The notes: generated by a model not told the origin, from the sequence alone. A DNA stretch of 64,000 nucleotides from CAIWHR01 sp963713275 (GCA_963713275.1 CAVQLG010000024.1:1-64000); one strand, 5' to 3'. Counted from the stretch's first letter, positions 36,322 through 45,396 are shown. Numbers and translations are program-made.

Positions 36322-37473
36322 TTCTGCACCTCCTTTCGCAACCGCTCAAGCTCCCTTCGATTCGCCATGCACTGCCGCTTCAAGCTTGCGCTCTCGCTCA
36401 TCAGCAAATCCCGCGACGCGGTCGTCGCCCTGAGCCCGGCCGTGGCGGTCGCAAGCTCCTTCCGCAGCCCCGCGACCTCGATCCGTAACTCGGCGATCAC
36501 GGCATTGGCGGTCGTGCGCTCGTCGTCCGGCAGCTTCGCCAGCGCGATCGCCTCCCGCAGCGCGGTGTTCTCGGCCTCAAGCTCGGCGTTGCGGCCGGTC
36601 AACGCATCGAGGGCCCCACGCAGATCGTCGATCTCGGCGTCGCGCGCGTCGTAGTCCTCCGCCTCGGGTTCGACTGGCTCGACCTCGCTGGTGGCGCAGC
36701 GTTGGACCGACGGCCTCGCCGGCTTCACGGATGGCCCCGCCGTGGCGCGATCGGCGTCGCCTTGGGTCCGGGGGTAGCTTCCAGCCCTCGCCAGCGCCTC
36801 CTGCGGCCTCGGGTTCGTGGCGAGCCTCGCCGACGATGGTCGCCGGTCGGCGGAGTCGCTTCGCCACTGCAGCGACCTTGCCCGACCGGACGGCGTCGAT
36901 CTGCTCGTCGACCGGTAGGCTCGCCACGGCGGCGGCAGCCGAGAGCGACGCCTCGCTACACTCCACCGCGGCAACCAGCTCGGGGTCGCCGTGGTCGATG
37001 ACTACGCGAGCGCGCTGGACGTTGCGTAGCGATACGCCAAGAAGTTCGGCGGCTTCATCCTGCGTCAGCGTCAGCGCAGGCGACGCCGTGCCGGCGGGAG
37101 GAATTCCGCCAATTGGCGGCTTTCCTCCGGCGTGCTGATTGGCGCCGGTCGGGTTGCCCTGCGCAAGCGTCGCCAATCTCGCCGCGACGATCGCCCTCGC
37201 CCCGTCGTGCAGGTGCCGGCGGCGCAGGTTTACCGAGATCACGAACCCGACCGGATCGTTGCCCTCGTACTCGACGAACGGCGGGTCCAGCCCGAGCTGG
37301 TCGCACGCGCGGATGCGGTTGCGGCCGTCCAGCACCAACCCCCAGTGGAGGACGATGGGCTGCCGAACACCGTGCGCCTCAATGTCAGCAATTAACTCGC
37401 AGAGCTCGGCTTCGCCCAACAACGGAAACAATGTCGCCGCCGGGTGCGGCTTCATCAGGCGGACGGGCTTCAT
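36318..37473 (-). CDS. ParB-like nuclease-domain protein with coiled-coil tail (frame break)
   Basis: The N-terminal part has the ParB/Srx-like fold: FPLLGEAELCELIADIEAHG, QPIVLHWGLVLDGRNRIRAC and VISVNLRRRHLHDGARAIVA, followed by a HTH (LTQDEAAELLGVSLRNVQRA). A shift near 36775 is needed to continue into the second frame. That frame has acidic linker EVEPVEPEAEDYDARDAEID and a long coiled coil (NAELEAENTALREAIALAK through ASLKRQCMANRRELERLRKE). Such proteins occur on mobile islands and probably act in replication or maintenance. It overlaps both neighbours by 4 bp, so the set is an operon. Confidence 0.7.
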
Positions 37474-38102
37474 GCTGCGACCCCGGCCGCGCCGTTGCCT
37501 CGCGCACGCGCACCCGCACGCACGTGAGATATCTTCTCTAGTAGGGCTTCTTCTGGAATTGCTTTCTGTTCTGTTCTGTTCTGTTCAGGCGCGTACCGCT
37601 TACCGTCGCGCTTACCGTCGCGCTCACCGTCGCGCTCACCGTCGCGGCTACCGTCGCGCTTGGCGTTGGTCGTCTCGGCGCCCCGCTGCTGCGCGACGCG
37701 ACGGGCGTTCAGTCGGTATCGCTGACGGTCCAACTCCTCGTTTCGGAGCAGTCCGTCCAGAGTCTCGACGAAGTGGCGAAGAACGCGGTCAGTCAGATGT
37801 TCTGCGACCTCATCCATAGCGCGGCGGACCGCCAGCGCAAGGTCCTCGACCGCACGCGGCACAGCGCCATCGACCCAGCACACCCGCAGGATGGAGTCGT
37901 AGAGCCCCCGCTCGGCGAGGGTCAGCGTGTAATAGGCCGCCGAAGCGAGATCGTCGGCGGCATAGGTTTGATAGGCCGGAGGCTGGCGGTCGCGTTGCGC
38001 GGGGCCGCGGCTGCTGGCACTATCTGTGGCGGACGGTTCTGCAGAAGCCTCGACGCCGCCGGTCCCGCGAAGGCCGGCGGCGTTGTTTTTCGGGGCCATC
38101 AC
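37470..38102 (-). CDS. DUF1376 (YdaU-like) protein
   Basis: The protein has 210 aa. YAADDLASAAYYTLTLAERG, LYDSILRVCWVDGAVP and FVETLDGLLRNEELDRQRY match DUF1376 proteins of prophages, which resemble replication initiators. The C-terminal region contains a low-complexity run of RDGE/RDGK repeats, encoded by 12-nt tandem repeats near 37605-37665. The start overlaps the AlpA stop and the stop overlaps the ParB-like start. Confidence 0.75.
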   Translation of the reverse strand: MMAPKNNAAGLRGTGGVEASAEPSATDSASSRGPAQRDRQPPAYQTYAADDLASAAYYTLTLAERGLYDSILRVCWVDGAVPRAVEDLALAVRRAMDEVAEHLTDRVLRHFVETLDGLLRNEELDRQRYRLNARRVAQQRGAETTNAKRDGSRDGERDGERDGKRDGKRYAPEQNRTEQKAIPEEALLEKISHVRAGARARGNGAAGVAA

Positions 38103-38305
38103 TGCGCGCCCTTGGCCATGCCCTTGCGGCCGGACAAGATCCTGGCCCGGACCCAGGCGTCAACTTCCGATGCCGGCCCCGCGATCGAGCGCGCGCCCAG
38201 TTTGACGGGATGCGGGAATTCATCCGCTGCGATCAGCCGCAGCAGCGTGGAGCGCGAGCAACCCGTGCGCTCGATGACCCGAGGAAGGCGAAGTAAGGCT
38301 TCCAC
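38099..38305 (-). CDS. AlpA-family excisionase/transcriptional regulator
   Basis: The protein has 68 aa. LLRLPRVIERTGCSRSTLLR is the AlpA HTH, followed by EFPHPVKLGARSIAG and WVRARI. The GTG start has AGGAG 6 bp upstream. AlpA proteins activate or direct excision of P4-like islands with the integrase. It is translationally coupled to the DUF1376 gene. Confidence 0.88.
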   Translation of the reverse strand: MEALLRLPRVIERTGCSRSTLLRLIAADEFPHPVKLGARSIAGPASEVDAWVRARILSGRKGMAKGAQ

Positions 38306-38307
38306 TA

Positions 38308-38375
38308 CATTCTCCTGGCTGGTCCATCTTTGAGCGCCTACGGACGCTCACCAGCCATCAATAGACAGGAGAATG
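38308..38375 (-). promoter_or_regulatory. Nested inverted repeats in the alpA leader
   Basis: Three nested palindromes: CATTCTCCTG (38308-38317) with CAGGAGAATG (38366-38375); GGCTGG (38317-38322) with CCAGCC (38351-38356); and TGAGCG (38331-38336) with CGCTCA (38345-38350). On the minus strand the outer arm contains the AGGAG ribosome binding site of alpA. Folding of the leader RNA would therefore hide it. A dyad operator is the alternative. Confidence 0.55.
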
Positions 38376-38383
38376 CTTCCCGG

Positions 38384-38965
38384 TTATTCCGAGCAATTGT
38401 CGGGTTTTTTCAGGCGGGCCTTCTTCCTCGCCCGGAAGGACGAAAGCAGGGTCGCCCACGTCTTCGCTTTCGGTGCCAGCTTCCAGTAGCTCGTCCGCGG
38501 GCCAGCGTCCATTCGCTCGGCATCTTGCATCAGGTAGACGATCGCCTCGAAGTTGTTCCTGATCCGGTCGCCGGTTTGTCGGCTGCGCTCCTTGCCTTTC
38601 ACGCCGGCAACCAGGGCATCGAGGTCCGACAGCAGGTCATCGGTCCACTCCCTCGGGCGGCCCCGTTTTGGCTTGACAGGAACCCGTGCGACCAGCGTCC
38701 GCGCCTGAATGAGCGCAGCGAAGAAAGCAGTCAGGATCGACCTCGCTTGCGCGGGATCGCTGGCGGCGACGCTACTAAGCCGGGAGAGAGCGGTGATCAT
38801 GTCAGCGTCGCTGCGCGCCGCCCGCTCAGTCGCGGCGAGGATGTCCTGCTGTCGCGGTTCGCCTTTCGGGCGCAGCACGCCGCTGATCACGTCCACCAGC
38901 AGGCCGACAAATTCGTCCGGGCCGAACTTGTCGCGCGCGGTCCTCCTCCTTGGGACATGTGCCAT
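38384..38965 (-). CDS. Hypothetical island protein, 193 aa
   Basis: I do not recognise the family. It is a soluble, helix-rich protein: FGPDEFVGLLVDVISGVLRP, ALSRLSSVAASDPAQARSIL, then the basic PVKPKRGRPREWTDDLLSDL and a C-terminal lysine-rich end. The KRGRPREW segment could be an AT-hook-like DNA contact. ATG 38965 is preferred to TTG 38968. It is co-oriented with the other island genes. Confidence 0.6.
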   Translation of the reverse strand: MAHVPRRRTARDKFGPDEFVGLLVDVISGVLRPKGEPRQQDILAATERAARSDADMITALSRLSSVAASDPAQARSILTAFFAALIQARTLVARVPVKPKRGRPREWTDDLLSDLDALVAGVKGKERSRQTGDRIRNNFEAIVYLMQDAERMDAGPRTSYWKLAPKAKTWATLLSSFRARKKARLKKPDNCSE

Positions 38966-39025
38966 CAAGTCGTCCAGTCGTAGATCGGTCCCGCCGGTCC
39001 GCCGCCGATGGTGAGCGATGGCTGC

Positions 39026-39274
39026 TCAGTCGGCGCTTGACGGGGCCGACTCAGGCGCGATCGTCCGGGTAGCCTCGAACAGCCCCTGCGCGGCCTCTTG
39101 CGCCTCTGCGAGCAGATCTTCGACGATTTGCCCGACGTGGAAGTGCGTCCCGTCAGGGATCGCCCCGGGCGCGCCCTCAAGGGCCGCGGCTTGAATGGCG
39201 ACAACCGCCCGCACGCGGGCGAGCGAACGGTCGAACTGGTCGTACAGGGCGGTTGCTGCGGCTGCGGCCGTCAT
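39026..39274 (-). CDS. Small hypothetical island protein, 82 aa
   Basis: From ATG 39274 (GGAGACC upstream) it reads MTAAAAATALYDQFDRSLAR and ends ATRTIAPESAPSSAD. It is mostly helical, with no known motif. The context suggests a host-interaction or regulatory protein of the island. A longer upstream frame overlaps the integrase and is rejected. Confidence 0.55.
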   Translation of the reverse strand: MTAAAAATALYDQFDRSLARVRAVVAIQAAALEGAPGAIPDGTHFHVGQIVEDLLAEAQEAAQGLFEATRTIAPESAPSSAD

Positions 39275-39348
39275 GGTGGTCTCCGTAGTCACGTAGGTGG
39301 GACGTTTCCGGTCCCCATTTCGCCGCTTTCGGCGCTGTTTGAACTTGG

Positions 39349-40653
39349 CTATGCCGCCTTGCCGGCGCGCAGCGGGATCACATTCCCGTTCTTGAGTCCG
39401 TCGAGGAAGTCGGCCCAAAAGTTCAGCATCTCCCGCCGGTCGGCGAGCCATTTCGCACGCACGTACTTTCCGCGAACGCCAGGAATGGCATGGGCGAGCG
39501 AGTACTCGACCCAGTCCCCGTTGAAGCCGGCTTCATTGAGCAGGGTGGACCCGGTCCGCCGCAGGTCGTGCAACGTGAAGTGCGGGATGGTGAGCAGCGC
39601 CGCCTTCCCGTCTCTCTGATGGGTGATCTGCTTCATCGCCCAATTGAGCGTGCTCTCGGCCATCGGCTTGTCGCGACGGCCAAGCATCGCCGGCAGGACA
39701 AAGGGTGATCCGCACGCACGCTCCTTGAGTTCGCGGAACAGTTCGACCGCGCGCGGAGATAGCGGTACGGTGTGTGCTTTCCCGCCCTTCATCAGCGCGG
39801 CCGGCACGCTCCATTCGGCGGCGTCGAGATCGACGTGCGACCACTCGGCGTTCAGGAGTTCGCCCTTCCGGCACATCGTCAGGAGCAGAAGTTCGATGCC
39901 GATGACGTGTTCGCGGGAAAGGAACGTCGCTGCGTTCAGGGCCCCGAACAACGCCCGGAGTTCGTCCGGGGTCAAGGCGCGTTCACGCTCGCCGGCGGCA
40001 CCGATCATCTTCAAAGGGATGTCCCGCGCCGGGTTGCGCGTGATCTTCTGCCGCACGATCGCGTGCTGAAAGACGTTCTTCGCGAGGATGAGCACCTGCC
40101 GTGCTTCCTGGACGCGACCCTTCGCCTTGATCGGGTCGATGATGGCGAGGATGTCGGCGGTCTCGATCTCGGACAGCAGACGGCTCTTCAGGACCGGGGT
40201 CAGGTGCCGCGCCAGCCTGCGCGTGTCATTCTCAGGGCGCTTGTGGTTTACCACCACTTCGGGCAGGTAGCGAGTCTCCACGAACCCGCCGAACGTGGAG
40301 TCGTCGAGCCCCGCGTTGGCGATCGCGTCGCGCTTGGCGCGGGCAGGCGACTTGCCGGCGGCGACCAGCGCGCGGTACTCGTCATGCCGCTCCCGCGCCC
40401 ATGCGAGCGTCCCGGCACCTTCCTTCACGTCGAGCCACGGCCCGATCGTCACCTTCTCGCGGCGACCGTGCAGGCGGTAGCGGAACCGGAAGGTCTTGGC
40501 ACCGGTGGGCAGCACTTCGATGAACAGTCCGTGCTCGATGCCGGCCTCGTAGGGCGCGGTCTCGGGCTTGAGCCCGCGGATCCCTGTTGCCGACGCGACC
40601 CGGCGCTTCTTCGGTCGCTTGCGTGCCCTCGGCGTCGCGCTCGCCTTCGTCAT
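39349..40653 (-). CDS. int: P4-type tyrosine integrase
   Basis: The protein has 434 aa from ATG 40653, which has GGAGG 6 bp upstream. An in-frame ATG at 40689 would run through a palindrome and is less likely. It has an N-terminal DUF4102-like arm-binding part (YRLHGRREKVTIGPWLDVKE). The catalytic domain has LLTMCRKGELLNAEW (first Arg), FTLHDLRRTGSTLL (HxxR), and HAIPGVRGKYVRA (nucleophile Tyr). It integrates and excises the island. It is intact. Confidence 0.92.
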   Translation of the reverse strand: MTKASATPRARKRPKKRRVASATGIRGLKPETAPYEAGIEHGLFIEVLPTGAKTFRFRYRLHGRREKVTIGPWLDVKEGAGTLAWARERHDEYRALVAAGKSPARAKRDAIANAGLDDSTFGGFVETRYLPEVVVNHKRPENDTRRLARHLTPVLKSRLLSEIETADILAIIDPIKAKGRVQEARQVLILAKNVFQHAIVRQKITRNPARDIPLKMIGAAGERERALTPDELRALFGALNAATFLSREHVIGIELLLLTMCRKGELLNAEWSHVDLDAAEWSVPAALMKGGKAHTVPLSPRAVELFRELKERACGSPFVLPAMLGRRDKPMAESTLNWAMKQITHQRDGKAALLTIPHFTLHDLRRTGSTLLNEAGFNGDWVEYSLAHAIPGVRGKYVRAKWLADRREMLNFWADFLDGLKNGNVIPLRAGKAA

Positions 40654-40667
40654 CGAACCCTCCGAAG

Positions 40668-40717
40668 TTGGCCCCATGGAAGTTCTCATGGGGCCAAATA
40701 TGGGGCCAATTGGGGCC
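40668..40717. promoter_or_regulatory. Palindrome and direct repeats upstream of the integrase
   Basis: TTGGCCCCATG (40668-40678) and CATGGGGCCAA (40687-40697) form a perfect 11-bp inverted repeat with an 8-bp gap. TGGGGCC recurs at 40701 and 40711, giving three direct copies about 10-12 bp apart. They sit directly before the integrase ribosome binding site, so arm-type or autoregulatory integrase/AlpA sites are likely (inference). Confidence 0.6.
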
Positions 40718-40822
40718 GGATGTCAATGGGCGACCAAGAGGTGCCAAGAGGTATCAGACCAGCGATTTACAGAGGGAAACCAGGGGGAGAGGCGGGCGCG
40801 CTTGGAACGTCCCGGAACCGAT

Positions 40823-41581
40823 CTACAGGTTACAGAACGTGAGCTCGAACTCGACGTCGCGATCGTGAACGATGCCCCGGTCGGCGCCGGCGGCATTGAT
40901 GAACCGGATGTTGAGCGCGTACTTGTTGGCGCTGATCTCGGGAACGCAGGCGAGGTCGCGCCGCAGGGTGAGACGCAGGAGCTGCGCGACCTTCGCGCTG
41001 GTCAGCATCAGCTGGAACACGCCGCGCGACGCGATCTGCCGCGTCGCGCGGCCGTTGTCGCGCAGCAGCCGCAGCACGATCGACAGGCCGTTGCGGATCG
41101 GCAGGAACGGGTCGATCCAGCTCTGCAGTTCGCGTTGGCGCGTCTCGGCGCTCAGGTGCAGCCAGTAGTGATACGCCGGCAGGTCGAACTCGCACACGCC
41201 GCCCGGAATCGCCGCGCGCTGCTTGATCATCATCAGCCACTCGTTGTCGCGCAGGTGTTGTCCGACCTTGCCGGTCTGCGCCAGAAGCTCGGCTGCGGCG
41301 CGGTCGATCTCGGCGAGCAGCGGGTCGAGCACGCGGGTCTCGATCGCGGGGTTGTCGCGCAATGGTGTCAGCACTTGCTTCTGGCGCTCGAGTTCCTGCA
41401 GGATGTCGGCCTTCAAGTCGGCGCGCGCGGCGACGTCGGTGATCTCGAACAGCGCCAGCAACGCCGCGTGGTGGTCCTCTTCACCGGCACGCGACGAGAA
41501 GTACTCGACTCGCCGATAGATGTCCTCGAGCCGCATCATCGTACGTACGCGCTCGTTCAGCGGATGCTCGTAGCGGATCAC
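40823..41581 (-). CDS. zapD: Cell division protein ZapD
   Basis: The protein has 252 aa, normal length. MIRYEHPLNERVRTMMRLED is the ZapD N-terminus. LLTPLRDNPAIETRVLD-like QKQVLTPLRDNPAIETRVLD, DNEWLMMIKQRAAIPGG, FDLPAYHYWLH and LNIRFINAAG follow. ZapD binds the FtsZ C-terminal tail and bundles protofilaments at the Z-ring. The GTG start was chosen because family members begin MIxYE. It usually sits between coaE and yacG. Here the island lies directly downstream and yacG is separated by 4 kb. Confidence 0.93.
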   Translation of the reverse strand: MIRYEHPLNERVRTMMRLEDIYRRVEYFSSRAGEEDHHAALLALFEITDVAARADLKADILQELERQKQVLTPLRDNPAIETRVLDPLLAEIDRAAAELLAQTGKVGQHLRDNEWLMMIKQRAAIPGGVCEFDLPAYHYWLHLSAETRQRELQSWIDPFLPIRNGLSIVLRLLRDNGRATRQIASRGVFQLMLTSAKVAQLLRLTLRRDLACVPEISANKYALNIRFINAAGADRGIVHDRDVEFELTFCNL

Positions 41582-42082
41582 GTCAAGGAACCGATCGATA
41601 TCAACGGGGCGCGCGTGGTGGCGGGAACGACAGGCGAGTGAGCGGGTTCCGTTTTCCTCGGGCGCGAATCCGTGTCTTCATGCCCGCCGCGACGTACTCG
41701 CGACCTGGCAAGCGCGGGCGGGCTGTTGGAGGCGCTGGGGTTCCGACCGAGGATCCGCTATTCTGCCCCAAGTCGGAGAACGGTTTAAGTGCCCGTTGGC
41801 CGTGGCACCGGCTTTTCGAGAACGTTTGCTCGCCTCGGGGCAGCGCGCCCGTAAACAAATCCTATGCGCGGCCGTTTCGCCAAGCGGCGCACCGGCCGGC
41901 GCGAGTGGCGCCCGCGTGTCCGACGCATCGATCGGATCGGGGGCCCGCTTGCCGCTGCGGCAGCCGCCCCCCGGCCGTGCGTTCGGAGCTACACGGCGAG
42001 CCGCCTGCCCCGAGCCCGGGCCACGTTCCAAGCTCCCCGCGGCCGCGCTCCGAACGGCCTCCCGCGGCACCCGGCCAGGATT
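41582..42082. other. Intergenic region between coaE and zapD, no gene seen
   Basis: About 500 bp of very GC-rich sequence with only overlapping shadow frames. No family-like ORF, terminator or repeat was found. coaE and zapD are normally much closer, so this may be a decayed insertion. Confidence 0.4.
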
Positions 42083-42743
42083 TCATCCTTGCGCGTCGCA
42101 GCGCGCGGCGGTGCCATCTCTCGCGGCGCCTGCGCCTTCCGCGCGGCCGGCGGCTGCAAGCGCAAGATAACGCGCATCCAGGTCGGCGATCTGCGCCGTC
42201 AGGGCCTCCAGCGACCCGCTGTTGTCGATGACGTCGTCCGCCGCGGACAGGCGCGCGCTGCGGCTTGCCTGCGCCGCCATGATCGCCTCGACCTCCCGGC
42301 GGGTCATTCCGCTGCGCGCCATCACCCTGGAGATCTGGACTTCCTCGGCGCAATCGACGACCAGCACGCGCCGGACCAACGCCCGCAGCCCGCCACGTTC
42401 CAACAGCAGCGGCACGACCAGCAGGCCATAGGGGGAGCGCCAGCCCGCGATCTCGCGCCGCGCCACATCGGCGATGATCGGGATGCAGCAACGCCTCGAG
42501 GCGCTCGCGCTCGGCCGGACCGGCGAACACCCGGCGCCGCAACGCCGCCCGGTCGAGCGCCCCGTCGGGGGCGAACACGGCGGGCCCGAACGCGTTGCGA
42601 ATGGCTTGCCATCCCGCCGCGCCAGGCGCCGTCACCGCATGGGCGATGCGGTCGGTATCGGTCACCGCGACGCCTCGCGCCGCGAACGCGTCGGCGGCAG
42701 CCGTCTTGCCGCTGCCGATTCCGCCGGTGAGCCCGACGACCAT
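42083..42743 (-). CDS. coaE: Dephospho-CoA kinase (single-base frame break)
   Basis: It begins MVVGLTGGIGSGKTAAADAF (P-loop GGIGSGKT), then GVAVTDTDRIAHAVTAPGA and RRVFAGPAERERLEALLHP. A one-base shift near 42478 gives IIADVARREIAGW, YGLLVVPLLLERGG, VLVVDCAEEVQISRVMARSG and a normal C-terminus. The total is about 220 residues, the usual size. CoaE phosphorylates dephospho-CoA to CoA and is essential. An apparent frameshift here therefore suggests a sequence error. A start at 42770 is also possible. Confidence 0.85.
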
Positions 42744-42795
42744 GGGCGGGCAGGACGTGGCCGCGGACATCGCTCGAGCGTCGGGTCGACGTTCC

Positions 42796-43629
42796 CTACG
42801 GCAGCAGCAGTTTGCTGAGCGTCGGGCCGAAGAACAGCGCGAAGCCACCGGCGATCGCGAGGTAGGGACCGAACGCGAGGGGGATGTTATGGTCGCGCCC
42901 CTTGAACACCAGGAGCCCGATGCCGATGGCCGCGCCGACCACCGACGACAGCAGCACGATCACGGGCAGAGCCTGCCAGCCAAGCCATGCGCCCAGCGAC
43001 GCGAGCAGCTTGAAGTCGCCGTAGCCCATTCCCTCCTTCCCGCGCACCAGTTTGAACAGCCAGTAGATCGTCCACAGCACGAGGTATCCGGCGATCGCGC
43101 CGATGACCGCGTCCTTGAGCGGCGCGAACAGCCCGAACAGGTTGACGAAGAGCCCGCCCCACAGCAGTGGCAGCGTCAGGTCGTCGGGCAGCAGCTGGGT
43201 GTCGAAGTCGATGCAGGTGAGTGCAAGCAGGGTCCACAGGAACACTGCGGCGGCAACACCTGCGGGCGTGGCACCGAAGCGCCAGCACGCGGCAACGGCG
43301 AGCAACCCGCCGGCGATCTCGACCAGGGGGTATCGCGGCGAGATCGCGGCGTGGCACGCCGAACACTTGCCCCGCAGCAGGAGCCATGAGAGCACCGGGA
43401 TGTTCTCCATGGCAGTGATCGGGTGCCCGCAGGCCGGGCAGGCCGAGCGCGGAACGACCAGGTTGTAGCGCGGCGCCGGCGCCAGGGGCGCGCCCGCGAG
43501 TTCGGCGCAGTCGTTGCGCCAGCGCTGCTCCAGCATCTTGGGCAGACGGAGAACGACGACGTTGAGGAAGCTGCCGATGCAAAGCCCCAGCATGAGTGCA
43601 ATCAGCATGAAGAACGCGTTCTCGGTCAT
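42796..43629 (-). CDS. pilD: Type IV prepilin peptidase/N-methyltransferase
   Basis: The protein has 277 aa. N-terminal helix GLCIGSFLNVVVLRLPKML, then zinc-binding CPACGHP and CSACHA pairs (residues 63-90), then the aspartyl protease motifs CIDFDTQLLPDDLTLP and GMGYGDFKLLASLGAWLG, with about seven transmembrane helices. It cleaves and N-methylates type IV pilins and pseudopilins at the inner membrane. It lies upstream of coaE and zapD on the same strand, a standard betaproteobacterial order. Confidence 0.94.
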   Translation of the reverse strand: MTENAFFMLIALMLGLCIGSFLNVVVLRLPKMLEQRWRNDCAELAGAPLAPAPRYNLVVPRSACPACGHPITAMENIPVLSWLLLRGKCSACHAAISPRYPLVEIAGGLLAVAACWRFGATPAGVAAAVFLWTLLALTCIDFDTQLLPDDLTLPLLWGGLFVNLFGLFAPLKDAVIGAIAGYLVLWTIYWLFKLVRGKEGMGYGDFKLLASLGAWLGWQALPVIVLLSSVVGAAIGIGLLVFKGRDHNIPLAFGPYLAIAGGFALFFGPTLSKLLLP

Positions 43630-45168
43630 CGCAAACCCATCACGGTCGGCAGCGGCGAAAGGACGGCGGACCCGCCCTGAGGCCGGGCGCAGGAGTCATG
43701 CGAAGCGCGTTCGGACCGCACCCGGCCCGAGACCGGGGTGTCGCAGACCGCCGCGGTGCCGCGCCGGCAAACGGAGCCCGGCTTGCGGGACGCCGACGAT
43801 GGGACCCACCAGCCCATGGGCACCGCAGCTCCCGGCTGAGGCCAATTGCTTCATTCATGATTTCGCCAGCCGCCGCGGACCACGCCAATGGCGGCCACGT
43901 ACGTTGCCGCCCCGGCATCGGTGCCCCGATGCAGCAGCCGCTCGCGCCTTTGAAAGCGACATTCTGCCTCACGAACGCCGCCTGCAGAAGCTGCCAAGCA
44001 TCGAACCGCTTCGCTGGCCCGCTCCCCATGGTCGCGCTGATCGCAACGGCCAACGGGCCCTCACCCCGGCCGCGCCGAGTCCACTGTTCCCATGGAAGGC
44101 GAACTCGTCCCCGATCGGGTCACGGTCGATGTCGGCAAGCGGTGGCATTCCAGCTGGCACTTACGGCGGTCGCAACCGCTGCGGCGCCGCGACCGATGGC
44201 AGCATGCTACCCGATGCCGTCAGCGCCCGACGGACCATGGCCCCGAGGCCCCTGCCTTGCCGCGGCACAATACTGCCGTCGCCTCACGGCGACCGCCTTG
44301 CCGCAACCGCCTCACCGACCGTGCCGACCGTTCCGGCCCGGGGGGCGGCAAGGAATCCGCGGCCGCGACCAGAACATTGCCGGGCAAGGCGTCGACCAGC
44401 GCCGACGAAAGCGTGATCGGACTTGCATTCGGATTGCCGAGCGCGAGCGTCGACACGACGTTGGCGCCAATCGACGCCGGCGCAAACGCCTTGGTGACGG
44501 TCGGCAGCCCGAGCACGTGAGCGCCAACGAGCTTGCGGCCGCGACCGCGGTCACCACGCCACCGCTGCAGGTGGTGCTCGCGCTCGGCGTCCCCGCGACC
44601 GCGATGCCGTCGGGAAGCACGTCGGTCATCGCCACCCCGGTGAGGTCCACGGCCCACGGAAGTATCGCTGATGCGCCGGCAGTGCCGGGGCTCGCCATCG
44701 GTGCCGAGCTGGTGCAGCGCGATAGCGCGGCTTGTTGAGCGGTCGCGTTCCGGCTTCCCGGCGCACCTCGACGACACCCGCCCCCCCCACCGCGCGCAGT
44801 CCAGGCAAGACTCGCAAGGAGAGCGTGATTCCCGCAATGCAGCTGCGATCTTTTGGGTTCGGCGCAACCAACGCCTGACATGGCTGCAACACAGGTTCGC
44901 GCGGACGCCACGCCGGGAGCGCGTTTCCCTGGCCGTGCGTCGCGCGAGGCACGGCCAGGGCCCACGCCGTGGCGGGGCGCCCTGCCCGGTTGCGCAGCCA
45001 GGCCCGTAGGGCTGACAATCCGGGACGTCGTCGTGATCTGCGGGCCGGGCCGCGGGCCTGCCCCCGGTCGCGGTCGCCAACCCTCCGACGCGTAGAACAC
45101 GTCATGAATCACCGCCGACCCAGCGCCGCGCGCGGCACCACGCCGGGCCGGTCGTGGGCGCCACGCTG
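43630..45168. other. 1.5-kb region of decayed sequence
   Basis: There is no intact gene. The only recognisable coding trace is a DUF11-like repeat on the minus strand (44350-44650). The rest has many short frames in all six phases, with strongly skewed GC content. Confidence 0.45.
44350..44650 (-). pseudogene. DUF11-type surface repeat remnant
   Basis: Two frames together read LTGVAMTDVLPDGIAVAG, STTCSGGVVTAVAAASSLAL, then (after a shift near 44515) GLPTVTKAFAPASIGANVVS and NPNASPITLSSALVDALPGN. This is one DUF11-like beta-sandwich repeat (T-D-x-LP-x-G-x-x-V and KAFAPASI patterns). Such repeats occur in long secreted or adhesin-like proteins. No signal peptide or further intact repeats remain. 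Confidence 0.55.
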
Positions 45169-45396
45169 ATGTCCGCCGTCAAGACCGTCGCCTGTCCGCA
45201 ATGCGGCGCCCGCGTCGAGTGGTCGCCCGCGTCGAAGTTCCGGCCGTTCTGCTCGGAGCGCTGCAAGCTGATCGACCTCGGCGCGTGGGCGGCGGAGGCC
45301 TACCGTATCCCGCTCGCGCAGCCGACGGATTCCGAGGAGGCGCGCGAGTCGCAGAAACCGGTCTCGACGCCGGCCGCCGCGCCGCGCCGGAAGTGA
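45169..45396 (+). CDS. yacG: DNA gyrase inhibitor YacG (zinc-binding)
   Basis: The protein has 75 aa. Zinc ligands are in CPQCGARVEW and FCSERCKLIDLGAWAAEAYR. The SERCKxIDLGxW motif is diagnostic. YacG binds GyrB and inhibits gyrase. The ATG at 45169 is preferred to an ATG 15 bp upstream. It is convergent with the Nudix gene and on the strand opposite to its usual partners zapD and coaE. Confidence 0.92.
   Translation: MSAVKTVACPQCGARVEWSPASKFRPFCSERCKLIDLGAWAAEAYRIPLAQPTDSEEARESQKPVSTPAAAPRRK

Larger units (their letters stand above)
36197..40760 (-). mobile_element. Small integrative island, left end truncated
   Basis: All genes are on the minus strand in the order integrase, two small hypotheticals, AlpA-type excisionase, DUF1376 protein, ParB-like protein and helicase N-terminus. 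This is the layout of P4-like satellites and small genomic islands. The right end lies just past the integrase, next to the 3' end of zapD. The left end has been replaced by a transposase remnant, so an attachment-site pair could not be recognised. Confidence 0.7.

Noticed and set aside
37600..37670. CRISPR-like short repeats
   Set aside because: The 12-nt repeats are directly contiguous, in frame, and encode the RDGE/RDGK run of the DUF1376 protein. There are no spacers.
40718..40822. tRNA or tRNA 3' end as island attachment site
   Set aside because: No cloverleaf or tRNA-like 3' end was recognisable near the integrase. The adjacent sequence is the zapD 3' end.
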